A stretch of 64,000 nucleotides of DNA from Pelagibacterium montanilacus. Its GTDB lineage: Bacteria > Pseudomonadota > Alphaproteobacteria > Rhizobiales > Devosiaceae. The DNA lies in assembly GCF_003992665.1 (NCBI RefSeq), contig NZ_RZMX01000008.1:186001-250000 (forward strand), read 5' to 3'. Below the pieces are notes generated by a model. It had not been told where the DNA came from. It did no database searches and saw nothing but the letters and a program-made list of their open reading frames with translations. Below, piece by piece: positions 50,777-60,240 of the stretch (the stretch's first letter is position 1; each line of letters starts with the position of its first letter). The position numbers were made by a program, and so were the translations under genes.

Positions 50777-52270
50777 TCAGGCGGGCTTGCCCTGCCTGGT
50801 TCTGCCGGACCGCACGATCCGAACGATGCCTTCCACAAAGATCGCAATCAGCGCGATCAGCAGCACCGTCCCCACATATTGCGAGGCGACGAATCCCAGC
50901 GACCGGCCCTCGAAAACCAGCAGGGCGCGGCGCAGATTCTCGTCGGCCATCGGTGCGAGAATCACTCCGAGCACGATGGGCGCGATCGGGAACCGGAAGT
51001 GGCGGAGCACCAGCCCCGCGATGCCGGTCACAAACATCACCCATACGTCGAACATGTTGAGCCGCACCGCATAGGCGCCGATCACGCACACCGGCAGGAT
51101 CAGCGGCAGCAGAATCCCCCGGGGCAGGCTGAACAGCTTCACGCAAGGCTTGATCAGCGCGAACGCGGCGAAGAACATGATGAAGTTCGCAAGGATCAGT
51201 GTGGCATAGATGAAGTAGATCAGCCCCGGGTGATCGACCTCGATGGTCGGCCCCACGACCACGTTGTGCAGCGTGAGGGCTGCAATCAGCGCGGCAGCGG
51301 CCGCATTGCCGGGAATCCCCAGCGTCAGCGTGGGAAGCATCGACCCGCCCACATTGGCGTTATTGGCCACTTCCGCGCTCACGATCGCTTCGTAGCTGCC
51401 CTTGCCCCACATTTCCTTTTCTTCTGGCCTCGCGAAGCGCCGGCCGATGTCATAGGACAGGAACGAGGCGATGTTGGCCCCCGCTCCCGGAATGGCCCCT
51501 GTCACCGCCCCGATGATCCCTGATCGGATCGCGGTCACCGTGTATTTGGCGATATGCCTGATCTTGGGGATCACCCGACCGACATTCTCGGGAATGCCCA
51601 CATGATCCTTTTTCGGCAGCACCCGCAGGATTTCCGTAAGCCCGAACAGCCCGATCAGCACGGCCACATAGTTCACCCCGTCGAGAAGCTGCGGCAGCCC
51701 GAAGGTGTAGCGCGCTACGCCGTGGATGGGATCGAGCCCGACAAGCGCGACCATGATCCCGAGCCAGCCCGCGATCCAGCCCTTGAGCGGCATGGCCCCG
51801 CATGCCATCGTCCCGCAGATCGAGATGCCGATCATGGCCAGAAGGAACATCTCCCAGGAGCGGAATTCGAGCGCGAACACAAGGATCAGCGGAATGAAGG
51901 CAATGAGCAGCACGATGCCCACCCAGCCGCCGATGAACGAGGCGGCGATGGCCATGCCCAGCGCCTGCCCGCCCTCGCCGCGCTTGGCCAGGGCGTGCCC
52001 CTCGATCATGGTCGGCACCGCATCGGGCGTGCCCGGAATGTTGATCAGCGTTGCCGAAATCGCACCGCCGAAGACGCTGCCGGTATACACCCCAAGCATG
52101 AAGACGATGGCGCTGGACTGGTCCATGCCGATCGAAAGCCCGATCAGCAGGGCCATGGCCATCGTGGTCGAAAGGCCCGGCAGCGCGCCCCAGATGATGC
52201 CGAGCGAAACGCCCAGCACGGCGAGGAACAGCAATCCGGGAGAGGCCAATTGAATGAACGCGTCGATCAT
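50777..52270 (-). CDS. tctA: Tripartite tricarboxylate transporter large permease TctA (system 2)
   Basis: The 497-residue membrane protein has SLGIIWGALPGLSTTMAMALLIGLSIGM, GGAISATLINIPGTPDAVPTMIEG and GGSMLPTLTLGIPGNAAAAALIAAL, as expected for TctA. It is followed by an SDR and preceded by tctB with a 10-bp gap. Confidence 0.94.
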   Translation of the reverse strand: MIDAFIQLASPGLLFLAVLGVSLGIIWGALPGLSTTMAMALLIGLSIGMDQSSAIVFMLGVYTGSVFGGAISATLINIPGTPDAVPTMIEGHALAKRGEGGQALGMAIAASFIGGWVGIVLLIAFIPLILVFALEFRSWEMFLLAMIGISICGTMACGAMPLKGWIAGWLGIMVALVGLDPIHGVARYTFGLPQLLDGVNYVAVLIGLFGLTEILRVLPKKDHVGIPENVGRVIPKIRHIAKYTVTAIRSGIIGAVTGAIPGAGANIASFLSYDIGRRFARPEEKEMWGKGSYEAIVSAEVANNANVGGSMLPTLTLGIPGNAAAAALIAALTLHNVVVGPTIEVDHPGLIYFIYATLILANFIMFFAAFALIKPCVKLFSLPRGILLPLILPVCVIGAYAVRLNMFDVWVMFVTGIAGLVLRHFRFPIAPIVLGVILAPMADENLRRALLVFEGRSLGFVASQYVGTVLLIALIAIFVEGIVRIVRSGRTRQGKPA

Positions 52271-52280
52271 GATCTGGCCC

Positions 52281-52844
52281 TCACGCCGGCAGGGAGATGA
52301 AGAAGACGTTGCGGAAGATGACGCTCAGGAACACGGTCCACCCGACCGCGACCGCCGTCGCGATCCAGAGCCGCCCGCCCCAGAAGATCTTCATCAGCAC
52401 CGCAAGGCAGATGATCGTGGCCACCTCGAAAATCCCGACGATCACATAGCGTCCGGCGATGGTGGTGATCAGCTCCATGCTCATGAACTGCATCGAAAGC
52501 AGGTAGATCATGATGATCCCGGCAAGCATGGCAGTGCGCTTGGGATCGGCGATCGATTCCTCGGCAGCATCGGGGTCCGAACCCGGCGCATAGACGCGGC
52601 CGCGCCGCCGCCATGCCGTGACCCCGAGACCAACCGCCATCAGGATCATGGTCACGCCGATGGCGATGGGCACGAGGCCGGGCGCGGTATGCCAGCCGCC
52701 GGGTGTCCGGAATCCCAGCGCGGTCAGGGTATACCAGCCGGCCAGCACGATCAGCAGAACGGCCGCCACCATGTCGGCGGCTGGCGCGGCATAGCCCGCG
52801 CCTTCCTCCTCACTGGCAGCGGGCTTGTCTTGGGACAGACTCAC
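52281..52844 (-). CDS. tctB: Tripartite tricarboxylate transporter small permease TctB (system 2)
   Basis: The 187-residue four-helix protein starts at GTG (SLSQDKPAASEEEG). MVAAVLLIVLAGWYTLTALGFRTPGGWHTAPGLVPIAIGVTMILMAVGL and the C-terminal WIATAVAVGWTVFLSVIFRNVFFISLPA fit TctB. The start lies next to an expanded repeat copy that separates it from tctC. Confidence 0.88.
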   Translation of the reverse strand: MSLSQDKPAASEEEGAGYAAPAADMVAAVLLIVLAGWYTLTALGFRTPGGWHTAPGLVPIAIGVTMILMAVGLGVTAWRRRGRVYAPGSDPDAAEESIADPKRTAMLAGIIMIYLLSMQFMSMELITTIAGRYVIVGIFEVATIICLAVLMKIFWGGRLWIATAVAVGWTVFLSVIFRNVFFISLPA

Positions 52845-52865
52845 TTTTTCTCACCCTGGCGTTGG

Positions 52866-53059
52866 GACGCGACTGGAAAAAGGCAATCGCCTTGTCCGGT
52901 TCGGCCACGCGACGAATCGAAAACCTTGGCCTCTCGCGCGACCCGCAAAGAGCCGCGCGAAAGCCTTGCCACGCTTGCAGGACAACCCGACGACTGCCCC
53001 CTGGAGCAAGCGCAAGACCTCCATGCCAAGAACCCTGTTCCGGGCAGGCCGGAACAGGG
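52866..53059. repeat. Dispersed palindromic repeat, expanded or split copy (copy G)
   Basis: The left part (GGACGCGACTGGAAAAAGG, CCGGTTCGGCCACGCGACGAA) at 52866-52925 and a right hairpin CCCTGTTCCGG, loop GCAGG, CCGGAACAGGG at 53033-53059 correspond to the two ends of the full element but are about 105 bp further apart than usual. It lies between tctC and tctB. Confidence 0.45.
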
Positions 53060-53065
53060 CGCCCA

Positions 53066-54160
53066 CTAAAGATCGAGAGGCTGGTAGCCCTCGGGCGGCC
53101 ACCACTCGGCGAACTCCTCGGGGCTGGGCATGCCCAGCGCTTCGGCGCTGATGACGTCCGAGCCGATCTGGTCCGCATAGCGGTTGAACAGGTCGATCGT
53201 GACCGCCTCCATCTGCGCCGCCTCGCGATCGGCCTCTTCGCCCACCTTCACGTCGATGTCGAACTGGTTGCGGTTCATCATCTCAATAAAGGCTTCATCC
53301 TGCGTGGCCTCGACGAACGCGGCCTCGATCTCGCGAAGGATCTCGATGGGCGTATCGCGGCGCATGATGAAGTTATAGGTCGGGCCCATGGGCAGGAACG
53401 GCTGCAACTCTGGCAGCATGGTGGCCACCGTCGGCAGGATCGTGCCGTCGGCCAGCTCGATGTCCTCGGTGCCCGTGTGCTGGAGCATGCGCAATTCGCC
53501 GGCACGCACCAGATCGATATGCTCGTGCACGCCGCCACCGGCGATGTCGACTTCACCCTGCAGTCCCGCGAGCGTTGCCGGCTGGCCGCCCTGATAGGGG
53601 ACGTAGCGCAATTCGATATCGGCGAACGAGGAAATCAGCAGCGCCATTTCGTGCCAGATCCCGCCGGTGCCCGAGGTCGAGATCGAGATCTCGCCCGGCC
53701 GCTCGCGGGCGGCCTGGATGACGTCCTCGAGCGTCTCGAACGGGGAATCCATGGGGACCGACCACGCCGCATTGGCATTGCCGGCCTTGAAGAACGCCCA
53801 CTGGTCCCAGGGCGCCGGCTCTGCCGGAACGTGCCCGAGCACGCGCACGAACTTGTTGTAATTGGCCGCGCCAAGAATGTGATAGCCGTTGTTCTGCTGG
53901 GCTCCCACATACTGGGTGGCGATGCCGCCGACCGCGCCGGGCCGGTTATCTATGGTGATTGTCCATCCGCGGATGCGGGCCATGGATTCGGCGAGCTGGC
54001 GCAGCAGCACGTCCGTGCCCCCGCCCGGCGCATACATGATCACGAGCGTGATTGGTCGAGCCGGATATTGCTGGCCGAAAGCCGTCTTTGGCAGTGTGAT
54101 GGACAGCGTTGCAACGCCTGCCGCCCCGAGAAACGAGCGGCGTGTCAAACCACGTGGCAT
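53066..54160 (-). CDS. tctC: TTT-family substrate-binding protein TctC with Tat-type signal (system 2)
   Basis: The 364-residue protein starts MPRGLTRRSFLGAAGVATLSI behind GGGAGGAGAC. Arg7-Arg8 in TRRSFLG followed by a hydrophobic stretch and AFGQQ is a twin-arginine signal, unlike the Sec signal of the other TctC. The body has YPARPITLVIMYAPGGGTDVLLRQLA, STSGTGGIWHEMALLI and PYQGGQPATLAGLQGEVDIAGGGVHEH. It is upstream of tctB and tctA in one operon. Tat export suggests folding before export, perhaps with a cofactor. Confidence 0.9.
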   Translation of the reverse strand: MPRGLTRRSFLGAAGVATLSITLPKTAFGQQYPARPITLVIMYAPGGGTDVLLRQLAESMARIRGWTITIDNRPGAVGGIATQYVGAQQNNGYHILGAANYNKFVRVLGHVPAEPAPWDQWAFFKAGNANAAWSVPMDSPFETLEDVIQAARERPGEISISTSGTGGIWHEMALLISSFADIELRYVPYQGGQPATLAGLQGEVDIAGGGVHEHIDLVRAGELRMLQHTGTEDIELADGTILPTVATMLPELQPFLPMGPTYNFIMRRDTPIEILREIEAAFVEATQDEAFIEMMNRNQFDIDVKVGEEADREAAQMEAVTIDLFNRYADQIGSDVISAEALGMPSPEEFAEWWPPEGYQPLDL

Positions 54161-54300
54161 GTTCAAGTCTCCTCCCTTGCCTGAACCCTCGGTGCTGTGT
54201 GCACCAACTGAAATCCAGTACAGGGGAAGGTCGCAGGCCCTACAGTGGACCGTCAATAACCATCAGTATTATATATGAGAAAGCCCGCCATTACATAAAG

Positions 54301-54329
54301 CAATACCCGACACGACGTGCCGGGTATTG
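54301..54329. repeat. Inverted repeat between the Gfo gene and tctC
   Basis: CAATACCCGACAC and GTGCCGGGTATTG pair over 13 bp with one mismatch and a 3-base loop. Neither side has a long T-run, so it is either a weak terminator after the Gfo stop side or a regulatory site in the 231-bp gap upstream of tctC. Confidence 0.45.
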
Positions 54330-54391
54330 TTCAAACTGTATTGCAGACCACACGTAATGCGGATGGCTCCTGCGCGCGGCCACGGTTGTCC

Positions 54392-55393
54392 TCAGACGGG
54401 CTCGTGGCGGCCCGAGGTCGCCGAACGGAACATGGCGTCGATTGTGCGCATGTTGGCCACCGCGTCGTCGATCGCGGAAAAATCGTCGGGACGCTCCATC
54501 GCCTCGCGGAAAGCGATGGCCTGACGGGTATACTGGTCCACCGGATCGAAGCTCTCGCCCACCGCGCTCTCCCCGGTCAGCGTGTCGCCGCTGTCGAAGC
54601 TGATCGTCATCGAAAGATCGGGCGCCGCATTGAACGGGATCAGTACTTCGAGCCGCCCCTTCGTGCCCACGATGGTCACGCGCTGGTGGTTGGAAAGCTG
54701 GGTCGAGCTCGAGAAGGTCAGGTGCCGCGAACCGGGGAACATCAAAAGACCGCTCGCCAGCCGGTCGGTGCCGAAATCGGGGTCGATGTCGAGCATGCCC
54801 GAAGCGGTCTCGGGATCGGCCTCGAAAATGAACCGGGCCGTCGCGATCGCGTAGCAGCCGATATCATAGAGACCGCCACCGCCATGGGTGGGCTGGTTGC
54901 GGATATCGGTCTTGTCGGTGTTGTTGTAGGAAAAGAAGGTCTGGATCGCCCGCACTTCGCCCAGTTCGCCGCTGCGGACCCGCTCGCGCGCCCGCAGCCA
55001 CTGGGGATGGTGGCGCACCATGAAGGCCTCGACCACGATCCGTCCGGTTTCCTTTTGTACCGCCCGCAGCGTCTCGGCTTCCTCGGCGGTCATCGCGATC
55101 GGCTTTTCGCACAGGACGTGCTTGCCCGCCCGCATTGCGGCAATGCTCATGGGCACGTGCATGTCGTTGGGCAGCGGGTTGTAGATCGCCGTGATTTCGG
55201 CATCGGCCAGCAGCGCCTCATAGCTGCCATAGCTACGCGCGAACCCCAGTTCATCGGCATAGGCGCCGGCCCGGTCTGCGTCGCGCGAGCCCACGGCCCC
55301 CAGCCGCATTCCCGGTGCGGCGGCGATGGCAGGCAGCACCTTGCGTCCGATGTTTGCGGTGCCAAACGAGCCCCAGACGAGTTCCTGAGCCAT
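54392..55393 (-). CDS. Gfo/Idh/MocA family oxidoreductase
   Basis: The 333-residue protein starts MAQELVWGSFGTANIGRKVLPAI behind ACGGAGGATC. CEKPIA is the EKP motif, YGGGGLYDIGCYAIATARFIF-like HGGGGLYDIGCYA places the catalytic residues, and the overall look is that of dihydrodiol/glucose-fructose-type dehydrogenases. It lies 50 bp downstream of IclR on the same strand and is probably co-transcribed with it. Confidence 0.87.
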   Translation of the reverse strand: MAQELVWGSFGTANIGRKVLPAIAAAPGMRLGAVGSRDADRAGAYADELGFARSYGSYEALLADAEITAIYNPLPNDMHVPMSIAAMRAGKHVLCEKPIAMTAEEAETLRAVQKETGRIVVEAFMVRHHPQWLRARERVRSGELGEVRAIQTFFSYNNTDKTDIRNQPTHGGGGLYDIGCYAIATARFIFEADPETASGMLDIDPDFGTDRLASGLLMFPGSRHLTFSSSTQLSNHQRVTIVGTKGRLEVLIPFNAAPDLSMTISFDSGDTLTGESAVGESFDPVDQYTRQAIAFREAMERPDDFSAIDDAVANMRTIDAMFRSATSGRHEPV

Positions 55394-55433
55394 GACGATC
55401 CTCCGTTGTTGCGGTCCCTGAGTGTGCTTATTG

Positions 55434-55461
55434 TATGCAGACGTCACTTTATGCTGACGTC
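55434..55461. repeat. Two tandem 16-bp units at the end of iclR
   Basis: TATGCAGACGTC and TATGCTGACGTC follow each other with a 16-bp period. The second unit encodes the last IclR residues, the first lies just outside the gene. It could be a chance duplication or an IclR-type binding site for the downstream Gfo gene. Confidence 0.3.
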
Positions 55462-56253
55462 TTGGGTCACCTCACGCAGAAGCGCAAGGGTTTGTTCGAT
55501 ACTGGGCTGGTCGGTGTGGTCGAGCCGCTCGAGATAGGGGCAGGTCAGAACCGCGAGCGCCTGGCCGTCCGGATTGAGGATCGGCACCGATATATCCTGA
55601 ACGCCCCGGATCTGCCGGCTGTCCCCGATCCGGTAGCCCTGCGCCTTGATGGCGCGCAGATCGGGGTCCAGCTGGCCCAGCGTCTCTTGCTCGGGGGTAT
55701 CGGCCCAGCGGATCGAAAGCTGCTCACGCGCCTGATCACCCTGGAACGCCAGCAGCGTCTGGCCCGAACTGGTGCCCAGCAGGTCGAGAATGGCCCCCAC
55801 CCGCACCCCGAATTCCCAATTGGTCGGGCTGAACGATTGCGCCACCACCAGTGCCCGTCCCCGGTCCTCGACCACCATGTGCAGCGACTGCCGCGCTTCG
55901 CGTGCAAAGGCGTCCATCAGCGGCAGGATGCGGGTCACCAGCCGCCGCACGGGCGGGTGCCTGTGAGCCAGCGCGAACAGCTTGAGCGTCAGCGAATAGC
56001 GATCGCCTTCCGGCGAGCGGGCCACATAGTCCCGGGCCACCAGCCTTTCGAGCATGCGGTAGATTTCCGAGGGCGAGCGGCTCATCGCCTTGACGATCTC
56101 GCCGCGCGTCATCCCGCCCGACTGGTTCGAGAGCAGCTCGAGAATATCCAGGCCCTTGTCGAGCGCGGGTGCGCGGTATCGCCCTTCCTCCTCGGAACGG
56201 CGCGCGCTGACCGGCAGCGTTGTCATTGTCTCCACCCTTGCCATCACATTCAT
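55444..56253 (-). CDS. IclR family transcriptional regulator
   Basis: The 269-residue form starts MNVMARVETMTTLP; a start at MTTLPVSARR (56226) is an alternative because the ribosome sites are weak. The winged helix is in ALDKGLDILELLSNQSGGMTRGEIVKAMSRSPSEIYRMLERLVARDYVARS, and the GAF-like effector domain contains GRALVVAQS, GTSSGQTLLAF and the usual C-terminal ILNPDGQALAVLTCPY. It is divergent from the sugar ABC operon and upstream of a Gfo enzyme, so it likely controls both. Confidence 0.9.
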   Translation of the reverse strand: MNVMARVETMTTLPVSARRSEEEGRYRAPALDKGLDILELLSNQSGGMTRGEIVKAMSRSPSEIYRMLERLVARDYVARSPEGDRYSLTLKLFALAHRHPPVRRLVTRILPLMDAFAREARQSLHMVVEDRGRALVVAQSFSPTNWEFGVRVGAILDLLGTSSGQTLLAFQGDQAREQLSIRWADTPEQETLGQLDPDLRAIKAQGYRIGDSRQIRGVQDISVPILNPDGQALAVLTCPYLERLDHTDQPSIEQTLALLREVTQDVSIK

Positions 56254-56263
56254 GCGTCGGCCT

Positions 56264-56292
56264 TGTTCATTTATTGATAATGTGTTCATATA
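56264..56292. promoter_or_regulatory. Direct repeat TGTTCATTTA / TGTTCATATA in the iclR-ABC gap
   Basis: Two TGTTCAT units 19 bp apart lie in the 196-bp divergent gap, just upstream of iclR. Spacing near two helical turns suits a regulator site for IclR autocontrol and the sugar ABC operon. Confidence 0.35.
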
Positions 56293-56449
56293 AGAAATGC
56301 AAACGGCGAGTCTGGGCCATGCCCCGCGATGATGCCGGACGGTTGACGCAGCCTTTGAAATGCGTTGATCGTGATAGAACGAAAGTCGTAGAGAGCCGGA
56401 AAACCGGACACGACGAGGAGTGGCGGAGTTCCGCCGAGGGAGGAAAGCG

Positions 56450-58026
<1,577 letters not shown>

Positions 58027-58030
<4 letters not shown>

Positions 58031-59034
58031 CCGCGATTTCATCCAGGCCCGGCATCGGCGCCATGTTCCGCACCCAGGGAGCCCAGAAGCTGCTTGCCTT
58101 TGCCGGCCTTGTCGTCCTGCTGGTGGGCTTCTCGCTGGCGTCCGACAGGTTCTTCCAGACATCCAACGTCATCGCCATCCTTCAGGCGGCGTCGGTCAAT
58201 GGGGTGCTCGCCATTGCGGCCACGCTGATCATCATCACCGGAGGCATCGACCTTTCGGTGGGCACGCTCATGACGTTCTGTGCGGTGATCTGCGGCGTGG
58301 TGCTCACCTATCTGGGCCTTCCCATGCCCATAGGCCTTGCCGCCGCCATCCTCGCCGGCACCGCCTCGGGACTGGCTTCGGGCATCTTCGTGGCCAAGCT
58401 CAAGGTCCCGCCCTTCATCGCCACGCTGGGCATGATGCTGATCCTCAAGGGCCTCTCGCTGGTCATCTCGGGCACGCGGCCGATCTATTTCAACGACACT
58501 CCCGGCTTCACCCAGATCGCGACCGGCTCGATCATCGGGAACTTCTTCCCCGCCGTGCCCCTGCCCAATGGCGTCGTGATCCTGTTCGTGGTCGCTGGCC
58601 TTGCCGCCTTCGTTCTGGGGCGCACGGTGCTGGGCCGCTATGCCTTCGCGCTCGGGTCCAACGAGGAGGCCCTCCGCCTGTCGGGCGTCAATGTAGACCG
58701 CTGGAAGATCGCCATCTACGCCCTTGGCGGCTCGATCGTCGGCGTCGCCGGCATCCTGATCGCCTCGCGGCTGAACTCGGCCCAGCCCGCCCTCGGGCTC
58801 GGCTACGAACTCGACGCCATCGCCGCCGTGGTGATCGGCGGAACCTCGCTGAGGGGCGGCCAGGGCACCATCCTTGGCACCGTCATCGGCGCCCTCATCA
58901 TGGCCGTTCTCGCGAACGGTCTCCGCATACTCTCGGTCGCCCAGGAATGGCAGACGGTCGTCACCGGCTCGATCATCATTCTTGCGGTTTATGCCGACAT
59001 GCTCCGGCGTCAGCGGGCGGCAGCCGCCGCCTGA
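58027..59034 (+). CDS. Sugar ABC transporter permease (RbsC family)
   Basis: The 335-residue membrane protein starts [14 protein letters not shown] at the ATGA overlap. [36 protein letters not shown] and [69 protein letters not shown] are the classic RbsC/XylH blocks. About ten helices are expected. It forms the channel with a second copy of itself. Confidence 0.94.
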
Positions 59035-59052
59035 CCTCCGGACACCCCCTGT

Positions 59053-59075
59053 GAGGGAACCCCCACGGTTCCCTC
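59053..59075 (+). other. Intercistronic hairpin between permease and binding protein genes
   Basis: GAGGGAACC, loop CCCAC, GGTTCCCTC. Without a T-run it is more likely an mRNA-stabilising or processing hairpin than a terminator, placed before the binding protein gene, which normally is expressed most. Confidence 0.4.
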
Positions 59076-59152
59076 GCCAAAAGGAAGAGGCGGATCCACC
59101 GCCCGCAAACACAAAACAAGTTCATCCGTTCCCGTTGGAGGAGACTACCAAA

Positions 59153-60103
59153 ATGTTCAACAGACGCGCACTTCTTGCCGCCGCAAGCGCCATCGCCATC
59201 CTCGGGGCAGCCCCGATGGCGTCCGCGCAGGACGACACGCTCGACATCGCCCTGATTTCCAAGGGCTTCCAGCACCAGTTCTGGCAGGCCGTGAACATGG
59301 GCGCCGAGCGCGCCGCCGAGGAACTCGGCGTCAACGTGACGTTCGAGGGCCCGGACAACGAGACCCAGGTCGACCGTCAGATCGACATGCTGGCCGCCGC
59401 CCTCGCCCGCCAGCCCGACGCCATCGGCTTTGCCGCTCTCGACAGCCAGGCGGCCATTCCGCTGCTCCAGCAGGCTGACGATGCCGGCATCCCCGTCGTT
59501 GCATTCGACTCGGGCGTGGAAAGCGACATCCCGGTCTCGACCGCATCGACCGACAACATGGCCGCAGCGGCACTGGCTGCCGACAAGATGGCAGAACTGA
59601 TCGGTGGCGAAGGCCAGGTGGCCCTGGTCGTTCACGACCAGACCAGCCGCACCGGCATCGAGCGTCGCGACGGCTTCGTGAACCAGATCGAAGCCGAATA
59701 CCCCGACATCGAGATCGTCACCGTCCAGTACGGCGCGGGCGACCATCTCCAGTCGACCGAGATCACCAAGTCGATCATCCAGGCCAACCCGGACCTCAAG
59801 GGCATCTTCGGTGCCAATGAAGGCTCGGCTATCGGCGTGGTGAACGGCGTGCGTGAACTGGGCGCCGAAGACATCGTGATCATCGGCTATGATTCCGGTG
59901 CCGCACAGATGGAAGCGATCCGTGACGGGCTGATGGCCGGCGCCATCACCCAGAACCCGATCGGCATCGGCTACGAGACCGTGGCTGCCGCCGTCGCCGC
60001 CATCAACGGCGAGGAAGTCGAAACCAATATCGACACCGGCTTCTTCTGGTACGACGCCGAGAACATCGACGATCCCGAGATAGCAGCGGTTCTCTACGAG
60101 TAA
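59153..60103 (+). CDS. Sugar ABC transporter substrate-binding protein (RbsB family)
   Basis: The 316-residue periplasmic protein has a Sec signal ending ASA at residue 25, then DDTLDIALISKGFQHQFWQAVNMGAERAAEELGVNVTFEGP, typical of Peripla_BP_4 proteins. LDSQAAIPLLQQADDAGIPVVAFDSGVESD and VIIGYDSGAAQMEAIRDGLMAGAITQNPIGIGYETV give the sugar-binding residues. It starts behind TTGGAGGAGAC. L-fuconate dehydratase follows, so fucose, a related deoxysugar or a hexuronate are reasonable ligands (inference). Confidence 0.93.
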   Translation: MFNRRALLAAASAIAILGAAPMASAQDDTLDIALISKGFQHQFWQAVNMGAERAAEELGVNVTFEGPDNETQVDRQIDMLAAALARQPDAIGFAALDSQAAIPLLQQADDAGIPVVAFDSGVESDIPVSTASTDNMAAAALAADKMAELIGGEGQVALVVHDQTSRTGIERRDGFVNQIEAEYPDIEIVTVQYGAGDHLQSTEITKSIIQANPDLKGIFGANEGSAIGVVNGVRELGAEDIVIIGYDSGAAQMEAIRDGLMAGAITQNPIGIGYETVAAAVAAINGEEVETNIDTGFFWYDAENIDDPEIAAVLYE

Positions 60104-60120
60104 TCGCCAGGCGCGCCGAA

Positions 60121-60157
60121 ACGCCGGGGGTCTTCGGACCCCCGGCGTCTTCTTTTC
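60121..60157 (+). terminator. Terminator with UUCG loop after the sugar-binding protein
   Basis: ACGCCGGGGGTC, loop TTCG, GACCCCCGGCGT, followed by CTTCTTTTC. The tetraloop makes this hairpin very stable. It separates the ABC genes from the dehydratase. Confidence 0.8.
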
Positions 60158-60240
60158 AAGCCTGCCCCCGCAACGGCCTGACTGACGTCCGCGATCGCCC
60201 CGAGCGCGGATCGGCAAGCCCCCCGCTCCCGAGGCCCACC

